From Sacculina carcini (lineage: Eukaryota > Arthropoda > Thecostraca > Sacculinidae): a stretch of DNA of 64,000 bases. The position numbers were made by a program, and so were the translations under genes. Shown here piece after piece: positions 9,168 to 19,079 of this stretch. The notes under the pieces were generated by a model that searched no databases, was not told where the DNA came from, and was given only the letters and a program-made list of their open reading frames with translations. The stretch is from positions 5,383,108 to 5,447,107 of the forward strand of contig OU696580.1 of assembly GCA_916048095.2 (NCBI GenBank), written 5' to 3'. Every line of letters starts with the position of its first letter. Positions within the stretch are counted from its first letter, which is position 1.

Positions 9168-9627
9168 TCACTTTAAACCCGGATATGACTCAGGATTTAG
9201 ACCAGAACACTTTGCATCTGCTGCAAAATGTTCTATGCACCGCCGCTTCCATTCAGGACGGTCTCTGGTGACACACATAAGGTGTTTTCAGGTGTTTGAG
9301 GACGGGATGTAGGTCATCATCGTGCTCGTCCTGTCGAGCGAAGACGGGAGAATCCATGGTGGTGTCCGAGAGGATTTCCACCTCATCAGCCGTGGCGGAT
9401 GTGGTGGCTGTGGCGACGTTGGTGGCCGTGTCGGCAACGGTGGCGGCCGTGTCGGCAACGATGGTGGACGTGGCGGTGGAGTCGTCTTCGACCCCTCTGC
9501 ACACCCCCCTGGTGATATGGGCTAAATAGCGGCCCACATCTTCAGGGGATGGTAGAGGGGATGTTGTCTCCAACACCACGCTCTCCACCTCAGCCCACTT
9601 ATCGCCAAAGGTGATAGTTACTTTCAT
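9168..9627 (-). CDS. S-a small protein copy 1 (intron-deleted form)
   Basis: It starts MKVTITFGDKWAEVESVVLE, then LAHITRGVCRGVEDD, a Thr/Ala/Val linker (TAATVADTATNVATATTS) and DEVEILSDTTMDSP plus an acidic stretch. I take the ATG at 9627 because the initiator lies at 9646, so the upstream in-frame ATG at 9651 would not be transcribed. In this form a deletion joins VLKHL directly to sequence before the old acceptor, giving a short tail ending at 9253. The former exon 2 (DRPEWKRRC to PGLK) at 9168-9270 is out of frame. Confidence 0.55.
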
Positions 9628-9638
9628 TATTGACGTGT

Positions 9639-9680
9639 GACTGACTGACATTTATCGCTTGTGACCACAAGGCTTTTATT
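9639..9680 (-). promoter_or_regulatory. S-a core promoter copy 1
   Basis: On the minus strand ATAAAAG (9673-9679) is followed 33 bp later by the A of TCAGTC (initiator, 9643-9648), the spacing of an arthropod TATA/Inr pair. The predicted leader is only about 19 nt. The spacer contains TTGTGGTCACAAG, a short dyad. The same promoter lies ahead of each S-a copy. Confidence 0.5.
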
Positions 9681-9727
9681 CCAAATTACACACACGCATA
9701 CAAACACATTGACCGTGTTTGGTAAAT

Positions 9728-10799
9728 GAGTGTCGAGGAATGCCTTGATCTTGGTGATGACGTCGAAGTGTCGATGATGATGATAAAGATACAGATGATG
9801 ATGTCCTGTGCCTGAAACACACACATGCGAATTAATGCAACTTGAATTATATGAATGCAAATCATTAACGCTAACGGAATATTTCTTCTAATTACTCACC
9901 GAAGGTTGCGCCGAGCTGCCCAAAATGATCCTTCGAGTAGACATGGACCCGGTACTCCGACCAACCAGCCACCAACTTTTGGAGCTCCCGCAAACCCATG
10001 CTGGGCAGGGAAAAGTCTACCCCGGAACGTTCACACAATTCCCTGGCCTCAGACATGAAACTTGCGGGGTCCCTTGCCAGACGTTGCACACGCTTTCGGA
10101 AGGCGCTCGACGCGGCGTGGTTCTCAATGTACCTGGCAGCAACCAGTGCCCGGGGCAAACACTGTGTGCCAAGTACACGGAAGAAACAGTTCTTCCGGGA
10201 GAACCACGTGGCGAAATCGCCGGTGTTCTTGAGCCGCGCCGAGCCCTCCATTTCGTCGTCCGGGATGTCGTGCGGTGGACGTCTGGCAATATGCGTCACC
10301 TTGAGCATGAGACTGGAGTTGTCGGTGACAAACGACGCGTTGGACTACGGTATTTTTTCCAGTCTGTAATACAACATAAATTATTTTTAAACACTTGATG
10401 TAGTCAAGCGAAATCTTAACATGTAATCAAATATGCAATCTTGCTCACCTCTGTGCCAAGAGTGACGCCGTGAAATCTTTGGCTGGTCGGGGCACCACGT
10501 AGGCGTCATGCTGGATGTTGCTGTTGGAGTGTGACGCCTACCAGGTCCTCAGGATGCACACCCTCCTTGATGGTGTTGATGAGGGTGTCCATTGTCGTTT
10601 CGATCGAGCGGATGCATAGCTGTATGTCGTCGGGTCGTGTGAAGTCAAGATGAATGATGAATGCTTTTACATTAGTTTTATATCTACGGCTATAATATTC
10701 ACTAATCTTTCTAAGTCCTACACTAATATTTCCTACCACAGCTAAGTCCCTAATTTTCCCTACTACTTCTTCAGTCTCCAACTGTCTCTTTCCTGCCAT
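9728..10799 (-). pseudogene. PolB1 copy 2, N-terminal exons only
   Basis: Exon 1 is 10449-10799, exon 2 9900-10363, and 84 bp of exon 3 (9728-9811) remain before the tandem joint. It shares the exon-1 frameshift. Splice sites are kept. Without exonuclease and palm domains it cannot act as a polymerase. Confidence 0.75.
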
Positions 10800-11012
10800 A
10801 ATGAATAATTATGTTGTGTTGCTTCGGCTGTGGTAGCGAGTGGACGTTCATTTTTGTGATCCTTAATATTTGACAGTTTTCAAGGAAATTTTCAACAGTT
10901 TTCTAGGGTTGTTTTGCTCCAAATTATTTAAGAGAGTGTGCACGTCATTTGGTGTTCGTCGGTGCATTCCTAATTCTCAATTGGATGAAAGGAACTCTGT
11001 GAGAACAAACCT

Positions 11013-11471
11013 TCACTATAAACCCGGATATGACTCAGGATTTAGACCAGAACACTTTGCAGCTGCTGCAAAATGTTCTATGCACCGCCGCTTCCATTCA
11101 GGACGGTCTCTGGTGACACACATAAGGTGTTTTCAGGTGTTTGAGGACGGGATGTAGGTCATCCTCGTCCTCGTCCTGTCGAGCGAAGACGGGAGAATCC
11201 ATGGTGGTGTCCGAGAGGATTTCCACCTCATCAGCCGTGGCGGATGTGGTGGCTGTGGCGACGGTGGTGGCCGTGTCGGCAACGGTGGCGGCCGTGTCGG
11301 CAACGATGGTGGACGTGGCGGTGGAGTCGTCTTCGACCCCTCTGCACACCCCCTGGTGATATGAGCTAAATAGCGGCCCATATCTTCAGGGGATGGTAGA
11401 GGGGATGTTGTCTCCAACACCACGCTCTCCACCTCAGCCCACTTATCGCCAAAGGTGATAGTTACTTTCAT
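11013..11471 (-). CDS. S-a small protein copy 2 (intron-deleted form)
   Basis: The start is MKVTITFGDKW at 11471 and the coding part ends at 11098. The same deletion as copy 1 removes the intron. One base changed from copy 1 alters the reading after HITRG, so an alternative Pro-rich frame (11133-11495) is open too. The remnant of exon 2 lies at 11013-11115. The promoter is at 11483-11523. Confidence 0.45.
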
Positions 11472-11482
11472 TATTGACGTGT

Positions 11483-11523
11483 GACTGACTGACATTTATC
11501 GCTTGTGACCACAAGGCTTTTAT
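11483..11523 (-). promoter_or_regulatory. S-a core promoter copy 2
   Basis: ATAAAAG at 11517-11523 and a TCAGTC initiator around 11490, with the same 33-bp spacing as copy 1. Confidence 0.45.
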
Positions 11524-11571
11524 TCCAAATTACACACACGCATACAAACACATTGACCGTGTTTGGTAAAT

Positions 11572-12641
11572 GAGTGTCGAGGAATGCCTTGATCTTGGTG
11601 ATGACGTCGAAGTGTCGATGATGATGATAAAGATACAGATGATGATGTCCTGTGCCTGAAACACACACATGCGAATTAATGCAACTTGAATTATATGAAT
11701 GCAAATCATTAACGCTAACGGAATATTTCTTCTAATTACTCACCGAAGGTTGCGCCGAGTTGCCCAAAATGATCCTTCGAGTAGACATGGACCCGGTACT
11801 CCGACCAACCAGCCACCAACTTTTGGAGCTCCCGCAAACCCATGCTGGGCAGGGAAAAGTCTACCCCGGAACGTTCACACAATTCCCTGGCCTCAGACAT
11901 GAAACTTGCGGGGTCCCTTGCCAGACGTTGCACACGCTTTCGGGAGGCGCTCGACGCGGCGTGGTTCTCAATGTACCTGGCAGCAACCAGTGCCCGGGGC
12001 AAACACTGTGTGCCAAGTACACGGAAGAAACAGTTCTTACGGGAGAACCACGTGGCGAAATCGCCGGTGTTCTTGAGCCGCGCCGAGCCCTCCATTTCGT
12101 CGTCCGGGATGTCGTGCGGTGGACGTCTGGCAATATGCGTCACCTTGAGCACGAGACTGGAATTGTCGGTGACAAACGACGCGTTGGACTGCGGTATTTT
12201 TTCCAGTCTGTAATACAACATAAATTATTTTTAAACACTTGATGTAGTCAAGCGAAATCTTAACATGTAATCAAATATGCAATCTTGCTCACCTCTGTGC
12301 CAAGAGTGACGCCGTGAAATCTTTGGCTGGTCGGGGCACCACGTAGGCGTCATGCTGGATGTTGCTGTTGGAGTGTGACGCCTACCAGGTCCTCAGGATG
12401 CAACCTCCTTGATGGTGTTGATGAGGGTGTCCATTGTCGTGTCGATCGAGCGGATGCATAGCTGTATGTCGTCGGGTCGTGTGAAGTCAAGATGAATGAT
12501 GAATGCTTTTACATTAGCTTTATATCTACGGCTATAATATTCACTAATCTTTCTAAGTCCTACACTAATATTTCCTACCACAGCTAAGTCCCTAATTTTC
12601 CCTACTACTTCTTCAGTCTCCAACTGTCTCTTTCCTGCCAT
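11572..12641 (-). pseudogene. PolB1 copy 3, N-terminal exons only
   Basis: Exon 1 is 12293-12641, exon 2 11744-12207, exon 3 start 11572-11655. Besides the shared 2-nt deletion, this copy has lost bases near 12402, which ends exon 1 early after NTIKEV. Splice sites are intact. Confidence 0.75.
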
Positions 12642-12854
12642 ACTGAATAATTATGTTGTGTTGCTTCGGCTGTGTTAGCGAGTGGACGTTCATTTTTGTG
12701 ATCCTTAATATTTGACAGTTTTCAAGGAAATTTTCAACAGTTTTCTAGGGTTGTTTTGCTCCAAATTATTTAAAAAAGTGTGCACGTCATTTGGTGTTCG
12801 TCGGTGCATTCCTAATTCTCAATTGGATGAAAGGAACTCTGTGAGAACAAACCT

Positions 12855-12979
12855 TCACTTTAAGCCCGGATATGACTCAGGATTTAGACCAGAACACTTT
12901 GCAGCTGCTGCAAAATGTTCTGTGCACCGCCGCTTCCATTCAGGACGGTCTCTGGTGACACACATAAATACACATATAC

Positions 12980-13024
<45 letters not shown>

Positions 13025-13492
13025 AATACACTATCATACAGGTAATTTTTTTTAGTTCAATAAAGTAAATTATAAAAAGTAAAGTAAATAGAGTAACGTG
13101 AATAGTACCATCAGCATAAGATTCGATGTCAAATAGATGTCTTACCTTTGGGTTAGGTGTTTGAGGACGGTATGTAGGTCATCCTCGTCCTCGTCCTGTC
13201 GAGCGAAGACGGGAGAATCCATGGTGGTGTCCGAGAGGATTTCCACCTCATCAGCCGTGGCGGATGTGGTGGCTGTGGCGACGGTGGTGGCCGTGTCGGC
13301 AACGGTGGCGGCCGTGTCGGCAACGATGGTGGACGTGGCGGTGGAGTCGTCTTCCACCCCTGTGCACACCCCCCTGGTGATATGGGCTAAATAGCGGCCC
13401 ATATCTTCAGGGGATGGTAGAGGGGATGTTGTCTCCAACACCACGCTCTCCACCTCAGCCCACTTATCGCCAAAGGTGATAGTTACTTTCAT
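12855..13492 (-). CDS. S-a small protein copy 3, two exons
   Basis: This is the form that shows the original gene. Exon 1 is 13146-13492 (MKVTITFGDKW to KHLTQ), with donor GTAAGAC in phase 2. The acceptor TGTCACCAG at 12952 opens exon 2 (12855-12951), which reads on in frame as DRPEWKRRCTEHFAAAAKC and ends NPESYPGLK. The basic, Cys-containing C-terminus balances the acidic tail of exon 1. The intron of 194 bp is largely TG/TA repeats just before the acceptor. The splice prediction rests on consensus sites and on the frame staying open. The function is unknown. Confidence 0.6.
12962..13032. repeat. (CA)n tract inside the S-a intron
   Basis: CA/TA dinucleotides; on the gene strand it is a TG tract next to the 3' splice site. 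The length differs from the copy at 31315-31375. Confidence 0.85.
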
Positions 13493-13503
13493 TATTGACG
13501 TGT

Positions 13504-13545
13504 GACTGACTGACATTTATCGCTTGTGACCACAAGGCTTTTATT
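13504..13545 (-). promoter_or_regulatory. S-a core promoter copy 3
   Basis: TATA-like ATAAAAG and a TCAGTC initiator (A near 13511), as in copy 1. To the right come CA-rich sequence and the palindrome ACAAACACATGTGTTTGT. Confidence 0.45.
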
Positions 13546-13691
13546 CCAAATTACACACACGCATACAAACACATTGACCCACACACATATACACACATAC
13601 ACATTGACCCAAACACATGTGTTTGTATATGAACCCCAATCCCGATCATCTACCGGGATTCAATACTTTTATTCCGCAATTCATCCAGTCA

Positions 13692-14215
13692 TTAAAAGGT
13701 GCCTGAATTTCCGTGTAGATTCGAGCGTAACCTGTTGTTGAAACTTTCGACAGCGTTGTTTGTCCTATGAACCTGGTCGAAATGGCTAAAAGTCTCTGCA
13801 TCAGCTCTACTCAGCCAGTGTCTTGAGACGTATTCCAGAAACCGCGTCATGTTTTCAGATGGTTCGACAATGTCCTCCTTGATTGCGTCGAACCCAGCCT
13901 GCAGCAAATGTGATGACAGAGATCGCAAAGCACGCGCTTGACCGGACCCCTAAATGCGCTTAACCTTAAAAACCTGGTCTTGCCGGACTTAGTATAGTGG
14001 AGAAACACCCGTTCACCTGAACATTCGGAAAGATATCTGGTGAAAACTGGTGGTGATGTCTAAAGTAGCCAAGCTTATGATGGCGATGAGCTTGTGCCAA
14101 ACAGCCGTATAAATGGCTGTTGTTCTTTTTGTCATTAGCACGAATGCTGTGGGGATGAACATACACCAGCCACCGGCTTGGAAAAATGTTGACACCGTAC
14201 AACACAACATTTAGT
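13692..14215 (-). pseudogene. MULE transposase remnant 2
   Basis: Reading right to left, three frames carry pieces in the order expected of a MULE transposase. FIPTAFVLMTKRTTAIYTAVWHK is the P-x-a-x-x-LMT-x-K-x-x-x-Y block. VQVNGCF corresponds to the v-x-GC-x-FH block. FLEYVSRHWL and FDQVHRTNNAVESFNNRLR form the C-terminal block. At least two frameshifts and stops separate them. The first catalytic Asp region is missing. The identical order occurs at 32.0-32.5 and 50.6-51.1 kb. Confidence 0.6.
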
Positions 14216-14226
14216 AGGAATGACAT

Positions 14227-14318
14227 GATTATACGGGCAGGGTGTGATGTATGTATGTCGTGGGCAGGGTGTATGTATGTATGTATGTCGTGGGCAGGGT
14301 GTACATGTATGTCGTTTG
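14227..14318. repeat. Short minisatellite unique to this copy
   Basis: TATGTCGTGGGCAGGGTG-type units repeat about three times where the sister copies at 32.58 and 51.11 kb have one. It inserts repeated HPAHDIHTYIHPAHDIHT-like residues in the local minus frame, a local tandem expansion. Confidence 0.7.
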
Positions 14319-14321
14319 CGT

Positions 14322-14555
14322 TCATTGACAAATATTCGGACAGGACGATTCGAAGCTGTCAATGTTTAGTTCGAGTAGATGGGATTGTCGGCGAGCCTTA
14401 TCGAGACCTTTGGCGTAGATACGGTCGGGTGCCAGACTCTGTATGATGTAACTTGCATCGCGCATATTGCTATCATACTTGTGCGTGTTGTGAGGATTGT
14501 GATTATAGTCCAATCCGTGCAGCGTCGTCGTCATCTTAGGCATTTGCACCCTGAA
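14322..14555 (-). pseudogene. C-family exon, copy 2
   Basis: A good acceptor (GCAGATTTCAG at about 14556) opens an exon reading MPKMTTTLHGLDYNHNPHN, then MRDASYIIQSLAPDRIYAKG, and FESSCPNICQ. The pattern HGLxYxxN, Y(V/A)KGxxK and CP resembles a group of arthropod proteins often found in transposon-rich loci, with an N-terminal DxxG/E strand like DEDD nucleases. That N-terminal part is seen only in the diverged copy at 58.7-59.07 kb. The similarity is from memory of the pattern and needs a profile search. Confidence 0.4.
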
Positions 14556-14850
14556 ATCTGCTGTGATATTACTTGAATATCACACAAGATAAGATGATTT
14601 TCATACGGTTCGTAATCAGTTTGACACTACATTTTGGCTCAGCGATTGATTGGATAAAATACTAGGCACTAACATCATCCACATGAAGAATATGACTTGA
14701 ATTAATATATTTTTTGTCTATGCATCCCCCAAATCACCATAAAAATATATTTCACAAACTGAACACTATGTAAAAAATATTTCAACGGAAAAGCTTGGCT
14801 GACGTCCCCGGAATATGAGGGAAGGGAAGGAGTCGGAAGGGAAGGAGTTA
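14556..14850. other. AT-rich spacer
   Basis: Same spacer as 3331-3652. Near 14815 a 16-bp purine duplication (GGAAGGGAAGGAGTC) is unique to this copy. No gene seen. Confidence 0.5.
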
Positions 14851-15418
14851 TCAGACACACCCAGAAATATGCGTCAAACGAAGGGTATTCATTCTACGAT
14901 TCGTCGAGAATGTGTTTACTATCAGGCGAACTTCTGCCAATATGGCGGTAATTTGGTGCTGCTGTATCAGGAGAAACAGCCCGTTCCCTGTTTCGATTGA
15001 CGTAGTCGTGGCCGACAATTTTCCGCGTGCCAATTTTACAATGTCGAATAACACTTGTACCCCGCGTTCTTCGTTGGTACATATTCTCACCGATCCACGG
15101 CAAATTTTCCAGATTGTCAAAAAACCGGTTTAGTTTCATAATTTCGACAATGGGAGTGCGATCGTCTGCCCTCGTTTTGAAAAATTCATCTATGTAGGAG
15201 GCTCTTTCTCTGGTTGTGGACAGACGGAAGCACGGCTTAAAGAGTTGCAGCTCATTTTGAATGATTATAGTGAAGTCTATTTGTTCCTCGAGGAGTTTCA
15301 TTATTCTCGAAATTTGTCGCTCTTCTAGGGCTTCGGTGTCAGTTGATGGTACGGATGAACCGTTGCTAGGTGCGAAAAGTGATATAGGGTTTCGTGCAGG
15401 GTTTCGGGCTGCATCCAT
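14851..15418 (-). CDS. A-body protein, 174 aa
   Basis: An ORF from MDAARNPARNPISLF (15418) to a stop at 14894. Segments are a Ser/Thr-rich start, EERQISRIMKLLEEQIDF, IIIQNELQLFKPCFRLS, RERASYIDEFFKTRADD, then PIVEIMKLNRFFDNLENLP and a basic end. An alternative frame is open across the last third (stop at 14851), and sequence changes between copies do not clearly favour either. No homologue is recognised. It may be a structural or DNA-binding protein of the element, which is a guess. Confidence 0.45.
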
Positions 15419-15488
15419 ATTTGATTGCGGCTGATGTTAGGAGAGTGATGGTGGAAAATGTTTGTGTACAGGAATGGTCGAGAATTTT

Positions 15489-16676
15489 ACCCTGTTCTAT
15501 ACTAAATCCTACACGATTGCAAACTTCTATAGCTTGTTCTCTGTATATATTATCTGGTATACTTTGTTGTTTAACTCGCACCAATTCTGATTTAGCTACA
15601 CTATCTACTTCGGCATCTTTGAAGACCATACTAACTAATAAAGCTTTATAAACTAAAATAAACAGTTTGAAGAAACAATTTCTTTATAAAACCACTGGTA
15701 AAAATTTACAGATTTCTTTGAATGACCTGCTCCTCTAATGCTACCTCTATTGTCCACATAATTTTTATTGATAATTGTAATTTAATAAAGTAGATCTGAT
15801 GCATGGTTTAAACATGTCGAGTTACTTTGAGAAATTTTCTCTACACATTTAGCTACAACATTACCATTTATTTCTGAGCGTATTCTAAATGCGATATACG
15901 CTGACCTATTAAATGTTCCGTGGTCAATTTTTCAAAATGTATGGATATAATGAAGTGACGTCCAAATACTTAATCTGTTTCCATCTTCACATTCATAATA
16001 ATGTTGGAATACTTCAGTTCTTCCACCAAAGAAACTTTTTCTAATATCCATAGGCTCTAGATTATTCAATTGTTTTATATACTGACGTATTTGAGTATTG
16101 TTTGCTATCATTTAACCAAATTCACATTCCCACATAATTTTTGTCTCGAATAAATTCACTATCTAAAATATCTACGCATTTGAGACAAAAATTATGTGGG
16201 AATGTGAATTTGGTTAAATTTTTTCAACAGTTTTTTGGTAATTCACTTTTGAAGTCAGGTTTTCACTATTGGTTATAGTGTATGCGTTTCTAGACACATC
16301 AGGATTCATTTTACACTGTCCTGAATATGAATGTCCATGAAAGTAACACCAAATAAATTCGTATATTACACGTTTTTCTGTCATTACCCTATACCCATCA
16401 ACGTGGTAGGGCCCTACAGCGACTTCACCGCTGGAGAGTGCGTGTTGTATGGGATTACTCGGTGATTCTTTAGCCTCCCATTCCAACCATTGAATGCTTT
16501 TTACAGACTATTTTTACAAGGCTTATAATGAGTATGAGAAGGTATTGACGCTAATGTGTTTGGTTGCAAAAATGTGTCATCCATACCCGAGGACACGCTG
16601 ACGGCAATGTGATTGACTTATCAAAAGGTTCGATGTTAGTGTGCTCGATAAACAAATTTCTAAATCTCATACAACC
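15489..16676 (-). pseudogene. PolB2, permuted copy 1
   Basis: Minus-strand reading begins with the post-exonuclease region (MRFRNLFIEHTNIEPFDKSITLPSAC), then VDGYRVMTEKRVIYEFIWCYFHG (the nuclease-like insert of this polymerase group), WECEFGEM, GGRTEVFQHYYE and motif A as DVTSLYPYILKN in a shifted frame. Immediately after motif A (near 15925) the sequence jumps to the N-terminal region (TFNRSAYIAFR, EKISQSNST, AEVDSVAKSELVRVKQQS, EQAIEVCNRVGFSIEQG) and then to A-linker sequence. N-terminal and central parts are therefore in reversed order. Many stops and frameshifts; AT-rich compared with PolB1. Confidence 0.75.
16111..16218. repeat. Perfect 37-bp inverted repeat, template-switch scar
   Basis: Arms at 16111-16147 and 16182-16218 are exact complements with a 34-bp loop. 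The sister PolB2 copies have only the left arm and an uninverted spacer, so here about 67 bp were copied again in reverse orientation. Confidence 0.9.
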
Positions 16677-17058
16677 AACTTATACACGGCCATGTTTTCT
16701 GTTGTCCCTGAATTTTTTCTGAGCTGCATCCGACGGGTGGTGGTTCGTAATGTCGTGGCTGCGATGTTGGTCAGGATTCATCCGCAACAGGTTACAAAAT
16801 TTGTGTAGTTTCGTCCCGTGTTGATCGTTGGGTGAAATCGCCAAAATGATACGGGTTTTTGCCACAGCTAGTGTTGAATGGCGATGGATAGCAGCGAGAT
16901 TGTGCACGTCCCCTCGTCATCATGGCACGCGCCAGCTCTAGCACTCAGCATTCAGCCGTCATTACTCGACAGTTGGATGTACTAAAGATTACGCAAATGA
17001 CTACTCTAAATGAACAATTGCTAAGCATGACAAAGACTATAAATGCTACTGAATAATA
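16677..17058 (+). repeat. LTR-element leader block, copy 1
   Basis: Sequence that follows the LTR at 29.13, 37.19 and 53.77 kb, here without an LTR in front. A plus-strand ORF (16922-17056, MARASSSTQHSAVITRQLDV, 44 aa) is kept in three copies and could be the start of a gag-like protein. A minus ORF of 75 aa overlaps the leader. It joins PolB1 exon 3 at 17059 by the same joint as at 29560. Confidence 0.45.
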
Positions 17059-18289
17059 ATTAAGCAACGATGGACGTTTTCCGCATCTATGAGCTCGTTG
17101 TTCGTGACTCGTTCACGACAGTAAGGGCATATGTGAGTGCCACAGACATGGCGACTTTTGCTATACGATTTGTACAAAATATCACCACATCTGGGACACC
17201 CACGCCGCACCTTACAGCGTGATTGTTTGTGAGCCTCGATACAGGAGCTGGAAATGAAATCTAAACTACATTTGGGACAATGGGTTAACGCACCTTCCCG
17301 CAGGCATCGATGAGGCGCTCCACAGTCCTTGCAGCCTCCGGCACAAACATGTTCTCCGATGTGTACGTAGCGCGTTTGGCATTCCTCGCAGACATATCGA
17401 CATTAGTGTCGAGGAATGCCTTGATCTTGGTGATGACGTCGAAGTGTCGATGATGATGATAAAGATACAGATGATGATGTCCTGTGCCTGAAACACACAT
17501 GGGAATTAATGCAACTTGAATTATATGAATGCTAATCATTTACGCTAACGGAATATTTCTTCTAATTACTCACCGAAGGTTGCGCCGAGTTGCCCAAAAT
17601 GATCCGTCGAGTAGACATGGACCCGGTACTCCGACCAACCGGGGCAAACACTGTGTGCCAAGTACACGGAAGAAACAGTTCTTCCGGGAGAACCACGTGG
17701 CGAAATCGCCGGTGTTCTTGAGCCGCGCCGAGCCCTCCATTTCGTCGTCCGGGATGTCGTGCGGTGGACGTCTGGCAATATGCGTCACCTTGAGCACGAG
17801 ACTGGAATTGTGGGTGACAAACGACGCGTTGGACTGCGCTATTTTTTTCATTTTATTATTTATTCATTTTATACAACATAAATTATTTTTAAACACTTGA
17901 TGTAGTCAAGCGAAATCTTAACATGTAATCAAATATGCAATCTTGCTCACCTCTGTGCCAAGAGTGACGCCGTGAAATCTTTGGCTGGTCGGGGCACCAC
18001 GTAGGCGTCATGCTGGATGTTGCTGTTGGAGTGTGACGCCTACCAGGTCCTCAGGATGCACACCCTCCTTGAGGGTGTCCATTGTCGTTTCGATCGAGCG
18101 GATGCATAGCTGTATGTCGTCGGGTCGTGTGAAGTCAAGATGAATGATGAATGCTTTTACATTAGTTTTATATCTACGGCTATAATATTCACTAATCTTT
18201 CTAAGTCCTACACTAATATTTCCTACCACAGCTAAGTCCCTAATTTTCCCTACTACTTCTTCAGTCTCCAACTGTCTCTTTCCTGCCAT
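17059..18289 (-). pseudogene. PolB1 copy 4, internally deleted
   Basis: Exon 1 is 17951-18289 (with a 12-bp loss near 18072), exon 2 17574-17845 (about 190 bp lost between CTCCGACCAACC and GGGGCAAACACTG), exon 3 17059-17487. Exon 3 covers only the Cys-rich region (CEECQTRYVHIGEH, CPYCRERV). The acceptor of intron 1 is replaced by a TTTATTATTTATTCATT stretch, as in copy 5, so normal splicing is lost. It shares the exon-1 frameshift. Confidence 0.75.
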
Positions 18290-18502
18290 ACTGAATAATT
18301 ATGTTGTGTTGCTTCGGCTGTGGTAGCGAGTGGACGTTCATTTTTGTGATCCTTAATATTTGACAGTTTTCAAGGAAATTTTCAACAGTTTTCTAGGGTT
18401 GTTTTGCTCCAAATTATTTAAGAGAGTGTGCACGTCATTTGGTGTTCGTCGGTGCATTCCTAATTCTCAATTGGATGAAAGGAACTCTGTGAGAACAAAC
18501 CT

Positions 18503-18962
18503 TCACTTTAAACCCGGATATGACTCAGGATTTAGACCAGAACACTTTGCAGCTGCTGCAAAATGTTCTATGCACCGCCGCTTCCATTCAGGACGGTCTC
18601 TGGTGACACACATAAGGTGTTTTCAGGTGTTTGAGGACGGGATGTAGGTCATCCTCGTGCTCGTCCTGTCGAGCGAAGACGTGAGAATCCATGGTGGTGT
18701 CCGAGAGGATTTCCACCTCATCAGCCGTGGCGGATGTGGTGGCTGTGGCGACGGTGGTGGCCGTGTCGGCAACGGTGGCGGCCGTGTCGGCAACGATGGT
18801 GGACGTGGCGGTGGAGTCGTCTTCGACCCCTCTGCACACCCCCCTGGTGATATGGGCTAAATAGCGGCCCATATCTTCAGGGGATGGTAGAGGGGATGTT
18901 GTCTCCAACACCACGCTCTCCACCTCAGCCCACTTATCGCCAAAGGTGATAGTTACTTTCAT
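18503..18962 (-). CDS. S-a small protein copy 4 (intron-deleted form)
   Basis: MKVTITFGDKW start at 18962, end at 18588, exon-2 remnant at 18503-18605. It has MDSHVFARQDEHEDD, linking it to the 50-kb copy rather than to its tandem neighbours. The deletion is the same as in copies 1 and 2. Confidence 0.5.
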
Positions 18963-18973
18963 TATTGACGTGT

Positions 18974-19015
18974 GACTGACTGACATTTATCGCTTGTGAC
19001 CACAAGGCTTTTATT
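18974..19015 (-). promoter_or_regulatory. S-a core promoter copy 4
   Basis: ATAAAAG and TCAGTC pair (initiator A near 18981), same arrangement as copy 1. Confidence 0.45.
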
Positions 19016-19079
19016 CCAAATTACACACACGCATACAAACACATTGACCCACACACATATACAAACACATGTGTTTGTA

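Larger units (their letters stand above)
7883..13579. repeat. Tandem array of a 1.84-kb unit, three copies
   Basis: Units begin at the same base of PolB1 exon 3 (GAGTGTCGAGG) at 7883, 9728 and 11572, giving periods of 1845 and 1844 bp. Each unit holds the start of exon 3, exons 2 and 1 of PolB1, and an S-a gene with its promoter. The joint (TTGGTAAATGAG before TGTCG) is identical between units 1/2 and 2/3. Unit 3 differs by keeping the S-a intron with its (CA)n tract. Confidence 0.85.

Noticed and set aside
14135-14362. 75-aa minus ORF with THTPCPRHTY repeats
   Set aside because: Produced by the local minisatellite expansion; absent from the sister copies.
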